Positions 52,815-60,318 of a DNA stretch of 64,000 nt are shown here, in pieces. The notes under the pieces are model-generated. The model did not search any database. It worked only from the letters and a program-made list of their open reading frames with translations, and was not told the origin of the DNA. Origin of the DNA: JBAZWV01 sp041660225 (lineage in GTDB: Bacteria > Patescibacteriota > Patescibacteriia > 2-12-FULL-60-25); assembly GCA_041660225.1 (NCBI GenBank), contig JBAZWV010000002.1:124001-188000 (forward strand), read 5' to 3'. Numbering within the stretch: position 1 is the stretch's first letter; each line of letters opens with the position of its first letter. The position numbers and the translations under genes are program-made.

Positions 52815-52962
52815 CAGATTGAGAGGTTCGACCTTTTTAAAACACCCACAGTCGTCCTGTGAGTGCTTTGAAGAGGATCAAAATCCTCTTGCAAGCTCCT
52901 CGGCAGGGTATTGAGTCCTCCGACGAATCGGAGAACACCTGCTGTCTCAGGACTTGAGTGTT
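52815..52962 (-). promoter_or_regulatory. Ribosomal protein L10 leader
   Basis: The transcribed leader upstream of rplJ contains ACAGCAGGTGTTC (forward 52933-52945) and CAATACCCTGCCGAGG (52898-52913), the two conserved strands of the L10(L12)4-binding kink-turn fold, plus side hairpins AAGAGGATTTTGATCCTCTT and CTCCGATTCGTCGGAG. L10 binding here represses its own operon in other bacteria; the sequence match makes the same feedback likely here. Confidence 0.85.
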
Positions 52963-52968
52963 GGCCAC

Positions 52969-52997
52969 AGACTACCCGAAACCCGATGGATCGTCAA
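52969..52997 (-). promoter_or_regulatory. Promoter TTGACG-17-TAGTCT of the rplJ-rplL operon
   Basis: The -35 is 52992-52997 and the -10 is 52969-52974 on the minus strand, placing the start near 52962, exactly at the 5' side of the L10 leader. Confidence 0.78.
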
Positions 52998-53009
52998 GAT
53001 AGATGGGTG

Positions 53010-53015
53010 TATGCT
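53010..53015 (+). promoter_or_regulatory. Leaderless -10 (TATGCT) of the cupredoxin gene
   Basis: TATGCT ends eight bases before the ATG at 53024. The possible -35 (TGGATC, 52987-52992) is weak and overlaps the divergent rplJ promoter. Confidence 0.42.
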
Positions 53016-53023
53016 TAAAACAT

Positions 53024-53509
53024 ATGAAAAAACTCCTTTCTTTGGTTGCCGTTGTGGCCCTATTGGGGGCTGGCTGCAGCTTCAACAGCAAGACGGACGT
53101 TGATGCGAATGTGAACGCCGCCATGGAAGCCGAACAACAAAATGCAGCCGGCGGCACAATGTTGGAAGGATCCGGCGAGGGGAATCTCGACAACGACATG
53201 GTCGGAGGTGACGCAAAGGTAAACGTGGATGTCGACGCTGATGTGAACGTCGGACTCAAAACGCACACCGTCGCTGTCCAGAACTTCGCGTTCGCAACCA
53301 AGACGCTCACAATGAAGAAAGGCGACAAAGTCACATTCACAAACAAAGACAGCGTTGCACACACCGCAACCGCGAACAACGAAGCGTTTGACCTCACCCT
53401 CAACGCAAACAGCTCCGCAACGCTTGATACATCCGCACTCGCTCCAGGAACCTACAAATACTACTGCATCCCCCATCCAAGCATGACGGGAACGATCATC
53501 GTAGAATAA
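53024..53509 (+). CDS. Cupredoxin-domain lipoprotein (plastocyanin/amicyanin-like)
   Basis: 161 residues. The signal peptide ends in the lipobox LGAGC (Cys18). An Asp/Asn/Val linker (25-75) precedes a cupredoxin domain (78-161). The type 1 copper ligands are all in place: His113 (VAHTAT), Cys148 (YKYYC), His151 and Met154 (CIPHPSM). It is therefore expected to bind copper and carry one electron on the outer face of the membrane; the partner is unknown. Divergent from the ribosomal operon, with its own terminator. Confidence 0.9.
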   Translation: MKKLLSLVAVVALLGAGCSFNSKTDVDANVNAAMEAEQQNAAGGTMLEGSGEGNLDNDMVGGDAKVNVDVDADVNVGLKTHTVAVQNFAFATKTLTMKKGDKVTFTNKDSVAHTATANNEAFDLTLNANSSATLDTSALAPGTYKYYCIPHPSMTGTIIVE

Positions 53510-53518
53510 GAAAGAAGA

Positions 53519-53544
53519 AGACTCGCTCCGGCGGGTCTTTTTTT
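53519..53544 (+). terminator. Intrinsic terminator of the cupredoxin gene
   Basis: AGACTCGC-TCCG-GCGGGTCT (one G-T pair) followed by a T-run to 53544. Confidence 0.88.
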
Positions 53545-53575
53545 ATTGTAAGAAAAAACCGAGTGAGAAACTCGG

Positions 53576-53944
53576 CTAGCGGATGGCGGACAACGTAATC
53601 GGTCTTGAGATGATCTCATTGTTTTGCCGAGAAATACTCACTAGCTCCCAACGAGTCTCGTCGCCTTCAAACGTGACCGCAATCGTCGATATGTCATCGC
53701 ATTCCGGATGGACGATAGAAGTCTGCAAACTCAGACACCACTCTTCATCCTCGCTGGGTCCACGGATAGAAGCCCCGAAAGCAGTAATGGTTCCACCGAG
53801 GATTCGAGACCAGTCGGTCCCCGTCATGACGATAACGATTGTCTTACCGATCACGTCCGCAGCACACTCGTTCGCCTTGATGAGATCAGCTTTACGGAAC
53901 AAATCGTTGTACGAATCACAAAGTCCCCGAACATCTTCTTTCAT
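53576..53944 (-). CDS. Hypothetical protein (122 aa)
   Basis: 122 residues, soluble, no signal peptide. GGAGGA lies four bases before the ATG and a consensus promoter precedes it, so it is very probably expressed. The sequence has a helical N-terminus (VRGLCDSYNDLFRKADLIKANECAADV) and a beta-rich remainder (KTIVIVMTGTDWSRIL, DISTIAVTFEGDETRWELVSI) with Cys residues at several points. No family recognised. It is divergent from the pentapeptide-repeat gene; a joint function is possible but unproven. Confidence 0.72.
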   Translation of the reverse strand: MKEDVRGLCDSYNDLFRKADLIKANECAADVIGKTIVIVMTGTDWSRILGGTITAFGASIRGPSEDEEWCLSLQTSIVHPECDDISTIAVTFEGDETRWELVSISRQNNEIISRPITLSAIR

Positions 53945-53959
53945 CTTTCCTCCGTCGTG

Positions 53960-53988
53960 AACCTAGCTAAAACCGAATCCCCTGTCAA
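53960..53988 (-). promoter_or_regulatory. Promoter TTGACA-17-TAGGTT of the 122-aa hypothetical gene
   Basis: The -35 is 53983-53988 and the -10 is 53960-53965 on the minus strand; the leader carries GGAGGA before the ATG at 53944. Confidence 0.72.
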
Positions 53989-53991
53989 CCG

Positions 53992-54020
53992 TAGACAATC
54001 GGTCTGGATCGTGATACAAG
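53992..54020 (+). promoter_or_regulatory. Promoter TAGACA-17-TACAAG of the pentapeptide-repeat gene
   Basis: The -35 is 53992-53997 and the -10 is 54015-54020. Start near 54027, with GAGGTG before the ATG at 54054. Back to back with the promoter on the other strand (TGTC...GACA symmetry at 53983-53997). Confidence 0.52.
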
Positions 54021-54053
54021 CGAGGGACAACCAACCGTACATTCGAGGTGAAC

Positions 54054-54767
54054 ATGAGACATGAAGGTCTTATTGCTCTCATCAAAGAGAAGGGTGTCGC
54101 CGGCATCGTCGAATGGCGCGCCGGAGAAGATTTCAAGGATTATGGTCTCCCGCTCGACCATGCGGACTTCCGCGGCATCGATCTGTGCGGAGCGGATCTG
54201 TCCGGCGCGAGTCTCATGCTGGCGGAATTCCAGGACGCCAATCTGAAAAACGTGAACCTCTCGCACACGTCGCTCAACGAAGCCAAGTTCAAAAATGCGG
54301 TGTTGATCGGAGCGGACTTCACCTGCTCACGGATGGAGTCCATTGATTTCACGGGATGCGATCTGACGGAAACGAATTTCAACCTCGTTGCTGGCGAAAG
54401 CTCCTGTTTTCGTAGTGCCAACCTTCAACAGGCAAAGCTCGTAAAAGCAAAGCTCATTCTCTCCGTGTTCCATGATGCCAACCTGTCCGGTACGGATCTC
54501 ACGGGTTCGGACCTTCGGTATTCAAATCTGAAGGACACCAATTTCTCCGACGCGATCCTCGACGAGACCGACCTCTGTCGTGTGAAATGGATCGACAAAA
54601 AATCGGAAACATTGTGGGAACAACTCCGGAAAGCGAAAAAACTCCGTAGCGTTTTCACAACGCTCCCGACACTCAAAGACAAGCGCGGGCTAATATACTC
54701 CTCGAGACCGGGGCATATCGTTCCGCGCGAACCAAAACCGGTCTTCCATAAAAGACCGGCCTGGTAA
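54054..54767 (+). CDS. Pentapeptide-repeat protein
   Basis: 237 residues from ATG 54054 (GTG at 54048 is a possible alternative). From about residue 38 to 178 the chain follows the A(D/N)LxX pattern: ADFRGIDLCGADLSGASLMLAEFQDANLKNVNLSHTSL and, later, ANLSGTDLTGSDLRYSNLKDTNF, predicting a right-handed quadrilateral beta-helix. A charged, non-repeat C-terminus of about 55 residues follows. Some family members mimic DNA and protect gyrase, but most have unknown function, and nothing here indicates a quinolone-resistance role. Confidence 0.9.
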   Translation: MRHEGLIALIKEKGVAGIVEWRAGEDFKDYGLPLDHADFRGIDLCGADLSGASLMLAEFQDANLKNVNLSHTSLNEAKFKNAVLIGADFTCSRMESIDFTGCDLTETNFNLVAGESSCFRSANLQQAKLVKAKLILSVFHDANLSGTDLTGSDLRYSNLKDTNFSDAILDETDLCRVKWIDKKSETLWEQLRKAKKLRSVFTTLPTLKDKRGLIYSSRPGHIVPREPKPVFHKRPAW

Positions 54768-54768
54768 T

Positions 54769-54791
54769 CCCGACACGCTGTCGGGTTTTTT
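54769..54791 (+). terminator. Intrinsic terminator of the pentapeptide-repeat gene
   Basis: CCCGACA-CGC-TGTCGGG followed by TTTTTT. A second hairpin (CCGGTCTT...AAGACCGG, 54739-54760) lies within the gene's last codons. Confidence 0.93.
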
Positions 54792-55140
54792 ATTTCTTCG
54801 CTTCGACCAAGAGAGCGTTGGTAAACCACGACACGACCCAGAAGACGAGCGCGCCGAGGAAGGCGGTACCGAACGAGGCGACATCGAATCCTTTGACGAG
54901 ATACGCTGCGAGCCAGAACATGAGCGCGTTGATGACGAGCGTGAAGATGCCAAGCGTCAGGATATTGATCGGGAGCGTCAGGATGAGCAGGATCGGACGC
55001 ACGAGGGCGTTCACGACACCGATCACGATGGCCGCAATGAGCGCGACCCAAAAATTTGCGACGGTGATGCCTGGAACGATGTAGGCTGTGGCCATGACCG
55101 CAAGCGCGTTCAGGACGAAACGAAGGAGGAGCTGTAACAT
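54790..55140 (-). CDS. Phage_holin_4_2/4-TM holin-superfamily membrane protein
   Basis: 116 residues with four membrane helices. LLLRFVLNALAVMATAYIVPGI, NALVRPILLILTLPINILTLGIFTLVINALMFWLAAYL and the C-terminal helix match the widespread PF04020 family. These are chromosomal membrane proteins of unknown role despite the name and are not evidence of prophage. Last gene of the operon running from 59508, 15 bases after xseB. Confidence 0.9.
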   Translation of the reverse strand: MLQLLLRFVLNALAVMATAYIVPGITVANFWVALIAAIVIGVVNALVRPILLILTLPINILTLGIFTLVINALMFWLAAYLVKGFDVASFGTAFLGALVFWVVSWFTNALLVEAKK

Positions 55141-55155
55141 AGAATGAAAATAAAA

Positions 55156-55374
55156 TTATTCTTCTGACGTAAAACGTTTTTTAATATCGCGGATCGAATT
55201 CTCCGCTTCGTCCAGGCGTTGCTTGAGCGAATCCGCAAGCGTCATCGCGCGCTCAAACTTTTTGAGCCCTTGATCCACATCGCCATCACCCTGCTCAAAC
55301 CAAGCGGCAATCGCCTCAAGTTCATCAAAGCCTTTGGCAACATCGATTGATTTCGTTTCTTTTTTCGCAGCCAT
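55156..55374 (-). CDS. xseB: Exodeoxyribonuclease VII small subunit
   Basis: 72 residues, normal length. GFDELEAIAAWFEQGDGDVDQGLKKFERAMTLADSLKQRLDEAE shows the two-helix hairpin with the conserved LExIVxxLE-like and GL-x-x-Y/F-E-x-G positions (IAAWFEQGD, LKKFERAM). It forms the coiled-coil small subunits that wrap the XseA dimer. Three bases after xseA. Confidence 0.93.
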   Translation of the reverse strand: MAAKKETKSIDVAKGFDELEAIAAWFEQGDGDVDQGLKKFERAMTLADSLKQRLDEAENSIRDIKKRFTSEE

Positions 55375-55377
55375 AGA

Positions 55378-56559
55378 TTACAAGAGTTTTTGTTGATCGG
55401 TTCCGTCCACGCGGGCCTGTACTTCACCATCATGGAAGGTAACACGCAACGCATCGCCGGAATGAAGCAGGGTGGCGGATCCAATGCCGTTGCCGCTTGC
55501 GTCACGGACGATCGCATAACCGCGTGAGAGCACCGCTTTCGGATCCAGAGATCCTAAGAGGCGAAGATCCGCCGCGAGCCGTTCCTGCAACGAACGTAGC
55601 CATTGTCGCACGCCTGTTTCGAGGCGGGAAGTTTGCTCTCGCAACGCACTCCGCTGAAGCCCGATCCATGAAGCCGGCGCGTTCAACGCCCTCTCGATGA
55701 GAGAACGTCCATGTTCAACGCGGCCGAGCATTTCTGTTTCGATCGAAGAAAGAAGTGTCGCGAGTTCGTATTGAACATCGCGACGATCCGGAACGAGACG
55801 ACGCGCGCAATCCGTTGGCGTTGATCCGCGCACATCCGCTGCTTCTTCGGCGAGCGTAAGATCGCGTTCGTGACCAATCGCAACCATCGTCGGAATCTTC
55901 GACGCGTGAATCGCACGAACGACGCGCTCATCGTTGAAACACATCAACTCTTCAAACGATCCCCCGCCACGCGTCACGATAATCGCGTCATATTCACCCG
56001 ATGATGCTTGCGTCAGCGCCGCCGTAATGTCATCCGGCGCGCGCTCCCCTTGCACGACGACGTGATAGAGATCGATCTTGAGACCGCCCCATCGTTCACT
56101 CAAGACACGGATAAAATCCCCGTATGCGGCACTTTCGCGCGAAGCGATGAGCGCGATCCGTTCCGGAAATCGTGGCAGTCCGCGTTTGCGTGACGGATCA
56201 AACATCCCTTCTTTTTCAAGACGGACGCGAAGTGCTGCGAGGGCTTTGCGAAGCGCGCCCTCACCGGTAAGTTCGATCCGCTCGGCGGATAATGAAAATT
56301 TTCCATACTTCGGATACACGCGCGGCAAGCCAATGACTTTGACCCGCATTCCGTCCTCGACGGGAACCTGGAGCTTCCAGAGTGGCAAAAAAACATTCAC
56401 GAGCGCGTTGTCATCTTTCAAATCAAACGAGACCCACTGTCCTTGTGATACGCGATATCCCGAGACTTCGCCTTCGACCGCAAAAACTTCCAGAGATAAC
56501 GTCTCTTTCAAAATCGTGTTCACGACTTCGACAAATTCCGAAACTTGGAGCAGGCGCAT
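55378..56559 (-). CDS. xseA: Exodeoxyribonuclease VII large subunit
   Basis: 393 residues. The N-terminal OB fold (VSEFVEVVNTILKETLSLEVFAVEGEVSGYRVSQGQWVSFDLKD in order) binds DNA; the catalytic domain has RGLPRFPERIALIASRESAAYGDFI, VTRGGGSFEELMCFNDERVVRAI and IPTMVAIGHERDLTLAEEAADVRGSTPTDCAR, in which GGG, E, D and GHE-D positions are conserved in the family. Shorter than E. coli XseA (456), with a reduced coiled coil. It degrades single-stranded DNA into oligonucleotides in repair. Two bases after the CapA-like gene. Confidence 0.95.
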   Translation of the reverse strand: MRLLQVSEFVEVVNTILKETLSLEVFAVEGEVSGYRVSQGQWVSFDLKDDNALVNVFLPLWKLQVPVEDGMRVKVIGLPRVYPKYGKFSLSAERIELTGEGALRKALAALRVRLEKEGMFDPSRKRGLPRFPERIALIASRESAAYGDFIRVLSERWGGLKIDLYHVVVQGERAPDDITAALTQASSGEYDAIIVTRGGGSFEELMCFNDERVVRAIHASKIPTMVAIGHERDLTLAEEAADVRGSTPTDCARRLVPDRRDVQYELATLLSSIETEMLGRVEHGRSLIERALNAPASWIGLQRSALREQTSRLETGVRQWLRSLQERLAADLRLLGSLDPKAVLSRGYAIVRDASGNGIGSATLLHSGDALRVTFHDGEVQARVDGTDQQKLL

Positions 56560-56561
56560 AC

Positions 56562-57668
56562 TTACGGCGTTGGAAAGAACACTTCACCACGGATGATCTG
56601 CGACAACAATGCGGCGTCCGACACGGCTGCGAGTTCGTTTAAACGCTCGTCGCGTTCTGTGCCCTCGACGAATCGCGGCTGGCTCAAATCGATCTGCACG
56701 GGATAGAGATCCACGGCGATGCCCGTATCCGCGATACGAAGTCCGAGCGTGAGCCCGCGTCGCGTCTCAACCGACCAATCCTGATCAAACACCAAATTGC
56801 CAAGCGAGTAGATGATCGGACGACCGCGATACATCGAGATTCCCTGCACCCAGTGCGGATGTGCACCGATCACGATGTCTGCGCCGTGATCAATCAACCA
56901 TCGCGCTCGGACTTCCTGATTCTTCGTCGGGCGATTGCGATATTCCTCTCCCCAATGCATGAAAACGATGACCGTATCTCCAACACGACGCGCCTCCGTC
57001 ATAACGATCTCTGCCGCGTCATCATCAATACGATCCGATGTCTCATTGAAACCGACGAATGCGAGCATCCGTCCGCGAACGCTCGTCGTCGCAAACGAGA
57101 GAACGGGATCTTCGCGAACTTCATCGCCGAACACAACGATGTTCGCGTCGCGAAGATGACGTCGTGATTCCTCGGCTCCGGCGCGTCCTTGATCAAGCGC
57201 GTGGTTGTTCGCCTGTGAAACGGCGTTCACACCAAGTTCACGAAGCATCGACGCAAATCGCGGATCAAATTGAAAATCAATTTCTTTTTCCGGTGGTGCA
57301 CGGCGGGCCGTCACCGGTCCTTCCAGGTTTAAAACACGAAGATCCGGATCGGTAAAACGTGCATCCGATGCGATCTTTGCAAAGGCATATGCATCATTTC
57401 CAGATCGGGTGATCCGTGTTGCAACCGTGCGATCAAGCATCACATCGCCGCCCATGAATAACGAAACGGATTCTACGCGCGACGGCGAAACCGGAAGCAC
57501 ATCGAAAATCGGCAACGCTTCTTTTATATCCTGATCCTGCGCGGCCTGCATCGCTGTTCCCGCATCTGCGAGCAGAAATTGTGCACCAAAAAAGACCGCA
57601 CCGCTGATAAGAACGGACGTCACGGCGAGAAACCCCGCAGCTAGGAAAACACGGCGAGTCCGATCCAT
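56562..57668 (-). CDS. CapA-family (PGA_cap) metallophosphatase-like membrane protein
   Basis: About 368 residues from ATG 57668, overlapping the previous gene by 28 bases. A membrane helix at about 7-33 is followed by the PGA_cap domain: FMGGDVMLDRTVATR, LNLEGPVTA, AVSQANNHALDQG, VIVFMHWGEEYRN, DIVIGAHPHWVQGI and IIYSLGNLVFDQ, which includes the Asp, Asn-His and His metal-binding set of a calcineurin-like fold. The family includes poly-gamma-glutamate capsule proteins; without capBC here, an envelope phosphoesterase of unknown substrate is safer. Part of the 59508-54790 operon. Confidence 0.85.
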   Translation of the reverse strand: MDRTRRVFLAAGFLAVTSVLISGAVFFGAQFLLADAGTAMQAAQDQDIKEALPIFDVLPVSPSRVESVSLFMGGDVMLDRTVATRITRSGNDAYAFAKIASDARFTDPDLRVLNLEGPVTARRAPPEKEIDFQFDPRFASMLRELGVNAVSQANNHALDQGRAGAEESRRHLRDANIVVFGDEVREDPVLSFATTSVRGRMLAFVGFNETSDRIDDDAAEIVMTEARRVGDTVIVFMHWGEEYRNRPTKNQEVRARWLIDHGADIVIGAHPHWVQGISMYRGRPIIYSLGNLVFDQDWSVETRRGLTLGLRIADTGIAVDLYPVQIDLSQPRFVEGTERDERLNELAAVSDAALLSQIIRGEVFFPTP

Positions 57669-58090
57669 ACGCGCATGAGCCACCAAAAAAGAATCGCCCA
57701 AAGGACGTTTGTCAGCAATAAATCGATCGGAAACCACGCATCCTCTTTAAACCCGAATACCCCATGACCTTCGAGCGGCAAAACGATTCCACCCATAACA
57801 AGCGCGATGATTCCCGACCACGCCAGGATCGGAAGAAAATGAAAATTCGAAATGACGCCCGTTGAAATCAAAAACGCATACCCTCCCCCACCAACGATCG
57901 AAACGAGCAGATGGATCAGCATGCCCGCGATATGCGCTTCACGCCGCGTCACGTCACGTCCGAGTAATTTCGGCTGATCAAGATCGCGAACAAAATTACC
58001 GGCACCAAACAAGGGAGCGACATGCGACAAGAGCAGCAGGATTCCTCCGGCGCTTGCGCCTGCGGCCATCGCGGGAAGAATATGATTCAT
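57641..58090 (-). CDS. Four-TM membrane protein, function unknown
   Basis: 149 residues with four predicted helices (PAMAAGASAGGILLLLSH, AHIAGMLIHLLVSIVGGGGYAFL, LAWSGIIALVMGGIVLPL, LLLTNVLWAILFWWLMRVW). An intracellular or external loop carries RDLDQPKLLGRDVTRRE and another GHGVFGFKEDAWFP. No known family is recognised. It is three bases after the GerMN gene and overlaps the CapA-like gene, so it belongs to the same operon. Confidence 0.7.
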   Translation of the reverse strand: MNHILPAMAAGASAGGILLLLSHVAPLFGAGNFVRDLDQPKLLGRDVTRREAHIAGMLIHLLVSIVGGGGYAFLISTGVISNFHFLPILAWSGIIALVMGGIVLPLEGHGVFGFKEDAWFPIDLLLTNVLWAILFWWLMRVWIGLAVFS

Positions 58091-58093
58091 ACG

Positions 58094-58618
58094 TTACGGT
58101 TGAAGAATGTCTTCGGTACGGCCGTCGATCGACAAGACGGTACTCGTTGGCGCGCCGTTTGCCATCGCGGTATTCAGAATCTGCGCCCGGATGGCTCCCA
58201 CACGGCATGATCCAGCCACGCCTGCTTCAAGTTCCGCATCGAAATCCAATTGCGTTCCGTTCCATGTCGGCGGCATGAGACCTTCCGGAAGCGTTGAGAG
58301 ATATCCATCAACTTTTTCAAATGCCGTCGGTCCCTTGAGCAATTCTTCCATTGCTTTCTCGACCGAAGGACTACCACATACCGCACGCGTCACAAATTCG
58401 GTCTTTGTGCAGTCAAGCATGTTCGGATCAGTCTGCGTGTTCAAAAAAGCGATCTGTAATTTTGTATCGCAAATTTCAACCGTTGACGTTGATACAGGGA
58501 GCGGAACAACGGGCATCGGCGTCTCCGTGTTTTGTCTATTCGACGTCCGAACGACAACCGCAAGCACGATCGCGAGACCGACGAGAACCAAACTCAGAGT
58601 AAATGCGCGTGGGTTCAT
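58094..58618 (-). CDS. GerMN-domain membrane-anchored protein
   Basis: 174 residues. One N-terminal membrane helix (FTLSLVLVGLAIVLAVVV, about 6-23), then a GerMN domain: VEKAMEELLKGPT, GTQLDFDAELEAGVAGSC and a closing SIDGRTEDILQP. This last signature is common in Patescibacteria, where the domain often stands alone. In Firmicutes GerMN domains occur in spore-coat and lipoprotein LpqB-like proteins; here sporulation is not implied. It overlaps the C39 peptidase gene as ATGA (58615-58618). Confidence 0.85.
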   Translation of the reverse strand: MNPRAFTLSLVLVGLAIVLAVVVRTSNRQNTETPMPVVPLPVSTSTVEICDTKLQIAFLNTQTDPNMLDCTKTEFVTRAVCGSPSVEKAMEELLKGPTAFEKVDGYLSTLPEGLMPPTWNGTQLDFDAELEAGVAGSCRVGAIRAQILNTAMANGAPTSTVLSIDGRTEDILQP

Positions 58619-59508
58619 AACGCATCATTCGGAATCACAACGATCATCATCTTTTTGCCGGTCGTAATATTGGACGGATTTCCCATCCAGTCATGCGCCG
58701 CATTCAGAATCGCCTCATACGAATACGTATATTGGAGTCCGTTCCGTGTTCCCGGATCGTTGGTGATGAAATGTTCCGGCGTGTATCCCCGCACAACAAG
58801 CATATGATACGGCGGACCTCCGTTGGTGAAATTCGGATTGCCGAGGAGCTTGCCCGCAAACGGAATGATGACGGGATATCCGAGAGCCAATGATTGTTTG
58901 ATATCTTCTGCAGACGTCAGAGGCTTTACGACAACGTTCTCGTATCCGAAATATCCTTTGATAACCTCTGCTGTCTGTGCGGCGGTCGTGTCTTCATAAA
59001 AACCGAGTGTGCTCTTTTCGTAGGCCACGAGTTTCAGAATCGCTTCGTCCGCTTGTGCGACCGGAATGCGTCCGGTCTTCCCCCGATAAAACGCATCGAC
59101 CATGATCGCAGATGCTTCTTCACACGCTTCCTGATACGGCATATCCCAATTCGCATGCGGCGCCTGTGTCATAAACGGAACGTCGAGATTTACTTCGGCG
59201 GGCAAGACACCATTCCATGCGAGTGGATCTCCCGTCGGCGCTTTCACGACCGGAGCGGTTTCGAGCGTGTAGTGTTCCGACGTCGAATAGCCCGGCTCGA
59301 ACGGTGTCGTGACATCCTGAGAACCGGTGCCTGTTGGCGTCCGTGATCCCGGAATATACGCCGAAGCCGGTGGGAGACTCGGTGCACGGAAACGCATCCA
59401 CGCATCACGCAGCGCATGGCGTTCGAGATAGGCTCCGCCCGCCAAAAGAACGAACAAACTTCCGGCAAGAAGGAGCTTCCGTAATCGAGGATTCGTCGCC
59501 AGTATCAT
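58615..59508 (-). CDS. Membrane-anchored C39-like cysteine peptidase
   Basis: 297 residues from ATG 59508. One membrane helix at about 11-28, a Pro/Thr-rich linker, then a peptidase_C39_2 domain: NLDVPFMTQAPHANWDMPYQEACEEASAIM with catalytic Cys129, GGPPYHMLVVRGY with the His, and FITNDPGTR with the Asn/Asp. These enzymes are found widely in Patescibacteria, where they are extracellular and of unknown substrate. First gene of the seven-gene operon to 54790; a weak GATACA -10 lies nine bases upstream of the ATG. Confidence 0.85.
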   Translation of the reverse strand: MILATNPRLRKLLLAGSLFVLLAGGAYLERHALRDAWMRFRAPSLPPASAYIPGSRTPTGTGSQDVTTPFEPGYSTSEHYTLETAPVVKAPTGDPLAWNGVLPAEVNLDVPFMTQAPHANWDMPYQEACEEASAIMVDAFYRGKTGRIPVAQADEAILKLVAYEKSTLGFYEDTTAAQTAEVIKGYFGYENVVVKPLTSAEDIKQSLALGYPVIIPFAGKLLGNPNFTNGGPPYHMLVVRGYTPEHFITNDPGTRNGLQYTYSYEAILNAAHDWMGNPSNITTGKKMMIVVIPNDAL

Positions 59509-59536
59509 AGGTTGCAGTGTATCGCCTCGTATAACG

Positions 59537-59564
59537 AAAAACCAGCCCACACATGACAGGCTGG
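59537..59564 (-). terminator. Intrinsic terminator of the cyclophilin gene
   Basis: Read on the minus strand: CCAGCC, a 11-base loop, GGCTGG, then TTTTTCGTT. It is 20 bases past the cyclophilin stop at 59584 and just ahead of the C39 operon. Confidence 0.82.
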
Positions 59565-59583
59565 CGTTCCGATTTTCCTCCGG

Positions 59584-60276
59584 TTATTTCTTGTTTTCGA
59601 CCGTAACTTCCGTCATCGCATCGCCGACGCGAAGAGCATCGACAACGTCCTGACCCGAAAGAACACGTCCAAAAATCGAATAGTCAGGACCAAGCGGATA
59701 ATCTTCCTTCATGATGAAGAATTGTGACCCGTTGGTATTCTTTCCGGCATTCGCCATGGCCACGATTCCCTTACTGTAGGGCAGCGTTACCTTGTCGTCC
59801 GCAAACTGATACCCAGGACCGCCATACCCCTGACCAAGCGGATCTCCCCCCTGAGCCATGAAGCCTTCGATCACGCGATGAAACGTGAGTCCATCATAAA
59901 ACTTCTTCTTCGTGAGATACACGAAGTTCGAAACCGCATTCGGTCCTTCTTTCGGAAGAAGCTCAAACGTGATCTCTCCTTTCGTGGTCTTGAGACGGAC
60001 AATCTTATTGGTAATTTCGCTTTCCGGAAGAACGCCAGGGAACGCGAGAGGTTCGTTGGTCATAGATGTAGGTGGTGTCGTGGTTGAAGATTCAGGAACT
60101 GGCACGGAACTCGTCGCGACCGTCTCTTCCGGCGGTGTCATGACGGGTTCATTCGTTGCATAGGGATCCGTTTCCGTCGCATACGGTTGGGACGTTGTCG
60201 TCGGCTTGGATCCGCAACCTGCGCCAAAGGCGACAAGAGCAGCCGCAGCCACGAGAGGAAAGAGGCGTTTCATCAT
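59584..60276 (-). CDS. Cyclophilin-type peptidyl-prolyl isomerase lipoprotein
   Basis: 230 residues. Lipobox FGAGC with Cys21, a Thr/Pro/Ser-rich linker (23-80), then a cyclophilin domain: FYDGLTFHRVIEGFMAQGGDP (FHRV, Arg catalytic; FMxQGGD), NTNGSQFFIM and LGPDYSIFGRVLSGQDVVDAL. It assists proline isomerisation during folding of exported proteins; many are needed here given the large secreted surface proteins. It has its own promoter and terminator and is monocistronic. Confidence 0.93.
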   Translation of the reverse strand: MMKRLFPLVAAAALVAFGAGCGSKPTTTSQPYATETDPYATNEPVMTPPEETVATSSVPVPESSTTTPPTSMTNEPLAFPGVLPESEITNKIVRLKTTKGEITFELLPKEGPNAVSNFVYLTKKKFYDGLTFHRVIEGFMAQGGDPLGQGYGGPGYQFADDKVTLPYSKGIVAMANAGKNTNGSQFFIMKEDYPLGPDYSIFGRVLSGQDVVDALRVGDAMTEVTVENKK

Positions 60277-60285
60277 AGTTGGGAG

Positions 60286-60314
60286 ATTATCGCCGACGGG
60301 AACGAGACGCGCAA
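60286..60314 (-). promoter_or_regulatory. Promoter TTGCGC-17-GATAAT of the cyclophilin gene
   Basis: The -35 is 60309-60314 and the -10 is 60286-60291 on the minus strand; the -10 ends nine bases before the ATG at 60276, leaving almost no leader. Confidence 0.6.
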
Positions 60315-60318
60315 TGGG

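Noticed and set aside
54790..55140. Holin-family gene as evidence of a prophage
   Set aside because: PF04020 proteins are common chromosomal membrane proteins, and no other phage genes are present.
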